Shown: positions 43,966-48,459 of the stretch, piece after piece
Numbering within the stretch: position 1 is the first letter of the stretch
Layout of the letters: the number at the start of each line of letters is the position of its first letter
NCBI GenBank assembly: GCA_009777175.1
Contig: WRMI01000018.1
Span: forward strand, 1-48,459
Reading direction: 5' to 3'
DNA: 48,459 bases
From: Marinilabiliaceae bacterium
Lineage (GTDB): Bacteria > Bacteroidota > Bacteroidia > Bacteroidales > Marinilabiliaceae
Translations under genes and position numbers: made by a program
Notes under the pieces: generated by a model
What the model saw: only the letters and a program-made list of their open reading frames with translations
The model's database searches: none
What the model was told of the DNA's origin: nothing

Positions 43966-45156
43966 TTACTCTTTCTTCAAAGTTCTCGGATCCAGCGGAA
44001 TAGCCGTTGCTCTTTTTTCGTTTCTTTTTTGGTCGTCAAAAATATATCTGAATGTGATGTGCCTTTTTGCGAAGGTTGCGCCAACTGATTCGTGTAACGC
44101 TCGCATTCTGGGGTTGAAGTCGCCTACCCACGATAACTCTACTTCGGTGTAATGAGGCATTTTGCTCATTACGTCGCGCAAGTGCCAAAAAATACCCGAT
44201 TCTATTCCTATCCGCTGATAATGAGGTGCTACGCCCATTATTACGATGCGGGAACGAGTCATAGTTTTTGTCAATTTATGATATAAAAACCGTATTTTGT
44301 TGAGTAAATGTAGTTTACCATTCAAATGTTTCAATATTTGATTAATATCGGGAAACATAATAAGAAACGCAATGGGGTCATTATTATGGTATGCAAACCA
44401 TATCATTTGTTCGAGCATAAAAGATTTGGAATCTTTGAGCGTTTTTCTGAGGGTGTCGGGGTTCATTGGAGTAAAATTTTCGTGAAAACGCCATGCGTCG
44501 TCGTAAACTTTCACAAAATCAGCGATAAATTGCTCTGAATCTTTCCAATTAAAATGTTTGAAACTATATTCGGGTTTATTGATAATTCGTTCGGCAATTT
44601 TCCAGAATCGTTCGGGGAATGGTTTTGTCAAATCTAAATGATTGCTCACTTGTTCGAAATAGTTAACAAAACCGTAGTTCTCAAAAAAATCCTTGTAGTA
44701 TGGCGGATTGTACTGCATACCTAATCCGGGGTGTGTAAATCCATCTGTAAGGAGTCCCCAGAAGTTGTCGTTTTCGCCGAAATTAATTGGACCGTCCATT
44801 GCTTCCATACCTCGTTCTTTAAGCCAATTTTTTGCAGTATCGAAGAGCAAAAATGCAGCATTTTGGTCGTTAATAGATTCAAAAAAGCCCATCCCTCCTG
44901 TTGGTTGGTCAAAACCGAATGCCTTTTTCTTATTAATGAAGGCAGCAATTCTGCCGATGGGAACTTCTTTGTCGTCAATCAAAATAAACCTCTCGGCTTC
45001 ACCGTAATTGAAAAATTCGTTTCTTTTTGGGTCGAAAACTTCTTCAATGGAATCATCTAATGGACGAACATAATGTTGGTCGTTCTTATAAATCAAAGAA
45101 ACCATATTTAAAAATTGTTTCTTCTGCTTTTTTGTTGTAACTTTAACTATCTTCAT
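43966..45156 (-). CDS. GNAT-fold acyltransferase-like protein
   Basis: The 396-residue protein resembles the large GNAT-like (YghO-type) family of Bacteroidetes: FVRPLD-like YVRPLDDSIEEVFDPKRNEF, GFFESINDQNAAFLLFDTAK and a C-terminal GNAT acetyl-CoA loop region (VIMGVAPHYQRIGIESGIFW). The end ELSWVGDFNPRMRALHESVG is a conserved block that may hold catalytic residues. The substrate is unknown. It converges on the terminator at 43904. Confidence 0.8.
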   Translation of the reverse strand: MKIVKVTTKKQKKQFLNMVSLIYKNDQHYVRPLDDSIEEVFDPKRNEFFNYGEAERFILIDDKEVPIGRIAAFINKKKAFGFDQPTGGMGFFESINDQNAAFLLFDTAKNWLKERGMEAMDGPINFGENDNFWGLLTDGFTHPGLGMQYNPPYYKDFFENYGFVNYFEQVSNHLDLTKPFPERFWKIAERIINKPEYSFKHFNWKDSEQFIADFVKVYDDAWRFHENFTPMNPDTLRKTLKDSKSFMLEQMIWFAYHNNDPIAFLIMFPDINQILKHLNGKLHLLNKIRFLYHKLTKTMTRSRIVIMGVAPHYQRIGIESGIFWHLRDVMSKMPHYTEVELSWVGDFNPRMRALHESVGATFAKRHITFRYIFDDQKRNEKRATAIPLDPRTLKKE

Positions 45157-45228
45157 AAAATCTAAAAATTTTTCTGAATATTTTATTTTGATAATATTTT
45201 TTTAAAACACTATTTAATTATCATAAAT

Positions 45229-46071
45229 TTATTTACTATTTAATTCTTTTTTGACAATAGTTGGCGGCAAAAAATTATCACCAGTAACAACCGATTTTCC
45301 TGTTTTTGCTTCTAATTCTTTACGAGCATTTTTTGCCACATTACCACCTTTTTTACTTGCTTTAGCATTTTCATTAAAACCTTTAGCTTGCTCGCTTTCT
45401 GCAATTTCTCGTGTTGAAAGTTCGGCTAATGCCGTAAAAATCAATTCCGCTTCATTCATGTGGTCGCGTAAATTTTGGCTTTTCAAGTTTTTTAAATCTT
45501 TATGTTCTTTTACAGTCAACCCCGTCCATTCTTGATGAATAATATTAGTCAATGCTGCGAACTCTTGATTTTCTTTTACTCCCGCATCTTTCCAATAATC
45601 AGTCAGTTTGTTGCGTGTTTCCTGTCCTGTCATTCTTTGTTGTATCCATTTTTCGCTTCTTCCGAGTTTTGCCCAATTTTTGCGCGCGCGGTCAATACTT
45701 TGCGCTGGGTCAATAGTTTCCTTAATGCGTTCATAACCAACTTTTGCTAACCATTGTTTAAAAGGTTCTGCTTTGGGCGAAGGAATTGATTGAATGATAC
45801 GAAACAAACTCTGTACATTGGCGCAGTCGGTCAGGTATTTTTTTCCATCAGCAGACATCAATTTCAGTTGTCGACAAATTGTCGACAACTCAATTCCGTC
45901 TTCAAGTTTCACACGTTGTTTCATTTTAAACCAATAATCGCGCGGATTAATACTTTCAGTCAATACTTCAACAACATCTACAACCGAAAAATACCATTCT
46001 TCTAAAGTTTCATCCCAAGTTGTGCGAATTTTTTGTTCTTCAAAAATCTTTATTTCAGTGCTTTGTGCCAT
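45229..46071 (-). CDS. Bro-N domain protein (phage antirepressor-like)
   Basis: The 280-residue protein has an N-terminal Bro-N domain (IRTTWDETLEEWYFSVVDVV, SINPRDYWFKMKQR), then helices with SIPSPKAEPFKQWLAKVGYE and a conserved Lys/Gly-rich end (KGGNVAKNARKELEAKTGKS). Bro-N domains bind DNA and occur in phage antirepressors and chromosomal relatives. No other phage gene is near, so this is a stand-alone chromosomal member of unknown role. Confidence 0.82.
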   Translation of the reverse strand: MAQSTEIKIFEEQKIRTTWDETLEEWYFSVVDVVEVLTESINPRDYWFKMKQRVKLEDGIELSTICRQLKLMSADGKKYLTDCANVQSLFRIIQSIPSPKAEPFKQWLAKVGYERIKETIDPAQSIDRARKNWAKLGRSEKWIQQRMTGQETRNKLTDYWKDAGVKENQEFAALTNIIHQEWTGLTVKEHKDLKNLKSQNLRDHMNEAELIFTALAELSTREIAESEQAKGFNENAKASKKGGNVAKNARKELEAKTGKSVVTGDNFLPPTIVKKELNSK

Positions 46072-46096
46072 AATAATATAATTTAAAAATTTGCGG

Positions 46097-46104
46097 CAAA
46101 TATA
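46097..46104 (-). promoter_or_regulatory. Promoter of the Bro-N gene
   Basis: TATATTTG on the minus strand matches the -7 consensus, 26 nt upstream of the ATG. Confidence 0.55.
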
Positions 46105-46199
46105 CTATTTTTTTCATAAAAGAGCCATTTTGCTAAAATATTATTAGTTTAATAACAATAATGAAATTAATAGTTTGGTTCTCAAAAAATTATGGTTTT

Positions 46200-47867
46200 T
46201 TATTCTGTTTTTTGATTTATATTTTTCGTTTCAAAACCTTTTTCCTTTGAAGATGGCAATGTATAATGTGTTATCATCCGTTTGGTATCATCAATTGCCA
46301 ATCCCATACAAAGAGCATTGGGATATGGTTTTGCATAATTTTTTTCAACAATTTGTTTGTATGCATCTTCGGCTTTCTTTATGGGGTCGTATCCTTCGTA
46401 GGCTACTTTGAGTTCGATAACCCAAATATGTCCTTTATGCAAAAGCACAATATCGGAACGACCTAAATTTGTGTGCATTTCAGCAAAAACTACTACTCCG
46501 CAGCCTCGCAAAAAAGCAAATAAAATGGAACGATAGTGCCATTCGCGTGGATCCATATCATAATCGTTATCAGAAACACTTTTTTGTGCAATTTTTCTAA
46601 AATCATCGTAAACAATAGATGCAAGCAAACGGTTGAAAACGGTTACTACCATCTTATAATTTGCGTTCATTAACGCTTTTAGTAAATCACCTCTGCAATA
46701 AGTATAATCTTCATCTTTGTCTTGCAAAAAATTTTGCGCTACCAATTCCGACATGGAATTTAGCACTTCTGTATTTGGGTAATCCAATGAAAGATAGTCG
46801 GTTGTACCGGGTCGCAAAGTCAAATATCCTGCCTGATAAAGGAAACCTTCGGGAGGAGTTTCGTCCACGTCGCCCGGACTTTTTGCAAAATCTTCGGAAA
46901 TAGGATAATTCCGAAATTGTTCTACTGTTAAATTCCTGTGTTTCAAGTAGTCTGCGATTATTTTAGGTTTGCCCGTATCTATCCAATAGTTTAAAAACCG
47001 CTTATTATCAAAAAATTCCAAAGTAGAAAACGGATTATAAAGTCGAGTTAAAGCATCATAATCAAACGAAAATCCATTGTAATACGATCGCATCTTTTCA
47101 ATTAAACCTTCGGTACTTAAATTAATTTTTTGGGCTGTTTCGGCAAGATAGTCGGGGAAATATTTAATGATTTCTTCTTCCGTTAGTCCGCAGATTTCCG
47201 AATATTCGGGCATCAATGAAATATCTTTAAGATTATTGAGGGATGAAAAAACGCCGACCTTTGCAAACTTGGATATACCTGTGATGAAAATAAAACGGAT
47301 GTGTTTCTCGTTTGCTTTGAGTTGTTTGTAAAAACTTCGAAGTTCAGCACGAACCTTATTAGCCATAGTTGAATCATTTACAAATTCGACGTAAGGAGAA
47401 TCGTACTCATCTATCAAAATAACTACCTGTTTATTATTTTTTTTGGCTGCATTGATTATTAGTTTTCTAAAAATATTGCCGGCAGATAAATCCTTGGGAA
47501 CATCGACTCCCAAACTTTCTGCGGCTTCTATCGTTATTTCTCTGAGAGATTCTTTGATTCCGCTAATACCGTCATTTGTGACTACAGCACTAATATCCAA
47601 CGAAATAACAGGACTTGGCTCAAAATCCATCATAAACTTCTCCGCATAAAGTCCCTTAAAAAGTTCCTTCTCGCCGGCAAAAATCGCCTCAAAGGTCGAT
47701 GCTATAACCGACTTGCCAAACCTACGAGGTCGGGCAAGAAAATAAATTTTGCCCTTACGGATCATCTCGACAAGATATTTGGTCTTGTCTACATATATAT
47801 ATCCTCCTTTGCGGATTTGCTCAAACCGCTGAACACCAACAGGTAAATTTAATCTATTATTTTCCAT
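46200..47867 (-). CDS. AAA-ATPase-like / PD-(D/E)XK nuclease-fold protein
   Basis: The 555-residue protein is a member of the large AAA-ATPase_like (PF09820 plus PF08011) family of anaerobes. It has a P-loop at 46-53 (RPRRFGKSVIAS), a Walker B-like VVILIDEYDSPYV, and a C-terminal nuclease-fold region with GRSDIVLLHKGHIWVIELKV (Asp, then Glu-x-Lys). The family expands by duplication and is thought to be mobile or defensive, though its function is not established. A near-identical gene lies directly upstream at 47954. Confidence 0.88.
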   Translation of the reverse strand: MENNRLNLPVGVQRFEQIRKGGYIYVDKTKYLVEMIRKGKIYFLARPRRFGKSVIASTFEAIFAGEKELFKGLYAEKFMMDFEPSPVISLDISAVVTNDGISGIKESLREITIEAAESLGVDVPKDLSAGNIFRKLIINAAKKNNKQVVILIDEYDSPYVEFVNDSTMANKVRAELRSFYKQLKANEKHIRFIFITGISKFAKVGVFSSLNNLKDISLMPEYSEICGLTEEEIIKYFPDYLAETAQKINLSTEGLIEKMRSYYNGFSFDYDALTRLYNPFSTLEFFDNKRFLNYWIDTGKPKIIADYLKHRNLTVEQFRNYPISEDFAKSPGDVDETPPEGFLYQAGYLTLRPGTTDYLSLDYPNTEVLNSMSELVAQNFLQDKDEDYTYCRGDLLKALMNANYKMVVTVFNRLLASIVYDDFRKIAQKSVSDNDYDMDPREWHYRSILFAFLRGCGVVVFAEMHTNLGRSDIVLLHKGHIWVIELKVAYEGYDPIKKAEDAYKQIVEKNYAKPYPNALCMGLAIDDTKRMITHYTLPSSKEKGFETKNINQKTE

Positions 47868-47884
47868 CGTTTTAAAATTTTTTG

Positions 47885-47892
47885 CAAATGTA
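47885..47892 (-). promoter_or_regulatory. Promoter of the AAA-ATPase-like gene
   Basis: TACATTTG on the minus strand matches the -7 consensus, 18 nt upstream of the ATG at 47867. Confidence 0.5.
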
Positions 47893-47953
47893 ATTGAAAT
47901 TTTTGATATAGTACAATATTTGATATAGAACTAAATATGAATATAAGGGTTTT

Positions 47954-48459
47954 TTACTCTGTTTCTTGATTTATACTTTTCGTTTCAAAACCTCTTTCCT
48001 TTGAAGAAGGCAATGTATAATGTGTTATCATTCGTTTGCTATCATCAATTGCCAATCCCATACAAAGAGCGTTAGGATATGGTTTTGCATAATTTTTTTC
48101 AACAATTTGTATGTATGCTTCTTCTGCTTTCTTTATGGGGTTGTATCCTTCGTAGGCTACTTTGAGTTCGATAACCCAAATATATCCTTTATGCGATAGC
48201 ACAATATCGGAACGACCTAAATTTGTGTGCATTTCGGCAAAAACAACCACGCCGCAGCCACGCAAAAAAGCAAATAAAATGGAACGATAGTGCCACTCGC
48301 GTGGATCCATATCATAATCATTATCAGAAACGCTTTTTTGTGCAATTTTTCTAAAATCATCGTAAACAATAGATGCAAGCAAACGGTTGAAAACGGTTAC
48401 TACCATCTTATAATTTGCGTTCATTAACGCTTTTAGTAAATCACCTCTGCAATAAGTAT
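47954..48459 (-). CDS. Second AAA-ATPase-like / nuclease-fold gene, cut by the window edge
   Basis: The frame stays open to the end of the window and encodes the C-terminal 168 residues of a paralogue of the gene at 46200-47867; the in-frame ATG at 48424 is internal, since TYCRGDLLKAL precedes it as in the other copy. Over 156 compared residues only nine differ, mostly in the last third. The nuclease-fold motif SDIVLSHKGYIWVIELKV is intact. Confidence 0.85.
   Translation of the reverse strand, partial: TYCRGDLLKALMNANYKMVVTVFNRLLASIVYDDFRKIAQKSVSDNDYDMDPREWHYRSILFAFLRGCGVVVFAEMHTNLGRSDIVLSHKGYIWVIELKVAYEGYNPIKKAEEAYIQIVEKNYAKPYPNALCMGLAIDDSKRMITHYTLPSSKERGFETKSINQETE

Noticed and set aside
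45229..46071. A prophage signalled by the Bro-N gene
   Set aside because: No integrase, capsid, terminase or attachment site is present in the flanks.

Overview
The window is AT-rich DNA from a bacterium of the Bacteroidetes phylum, most likely an anaerobic member of the Bacteroidales. The evidence is: repeated TAnnTTTG-type -7 promoter boxes instead of the usual sigma-70 motif; weak Shine-Dalgarno sites; the gene groups folP-cdaA, acpP-fabF-rnc and nfeD-floA; 2-oxoacid:ferredoxin oxidoreductase genes (korAB); a PG0541-type efflux operon remnant; and two secreted proteins ending in type IX secretion (T9SS) sorting domains. No rRNA or tRNA gene was recognised.

Layout. 0.2-4.6 kb is a minus-strand accessory block: two related AraC regulators, a VOC protein, a YjbR/MmcQ protein, a membrane protein and a small retropepsin-like protease pair. 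4.9-8.2 kb holds the wreck of an RND efflux operon (a TolC start joined to an RND end by a deletion), the PG0541 gene, a PIN toxin-antitoxin pair and a second gene broken by an internal deletion. 8.2-11 kb carries a TIGR01777 protein, diadenylate cyclase and dihydropteroate synthase. 11-15.6 kb has an Rpn-type nuclease gene and then a cobalamin riboswitch upstream of two secreted T9SS cargo proteins. 15.7-23.6 kb is mainly housekeeping: GSCFA protein, FloA/NfeD, RfbD, an OPT transporter and GltX. 23.9-25.4 kb is decayed sequence including a frameshifted methyltransferase. 25.5-32.1 kb holds a STAS protein, ribosomal protein S1 with a long acidic repeat tail, PurN, and acpP-fabF-rnc. 32.3-40.1 kb holds an acyltransferase, an AlkD-like repair protein, an MscS channel and korAB. 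40.5-48.5 kb has a GH108 muramidase-patatin fusion, a cyclic-2,3-DPG-synthase-like GTPase, a GNAT-like protein, a Bro-N protein and two near-identical AAA-ATPase/nuclease-fold genes in tandem, the second cut by the window edge.

The intergenic DNA is unusual. Several gaps are filled by short-period arrays that keep perfect phase: heptads at 6064, 9193, 23718 and 32054, and tetrads at about 12832, 19405 and 23662. At two sites a tetrad array is interrupted by the same 38-bp GC-rich repeat. There are also two MITE-like inverted-repeat elements (28645-28863 and 21580-21793), a pair of longer dispersed repeats, and an array of about 13 TGCCA motifs upstream of mscS. The strongest leads are the 36-unit heptad array that starts inside the last codons of rnc, the muramidase-patatin fusion, and the S1 protein with about 23 decapeptide repeats.
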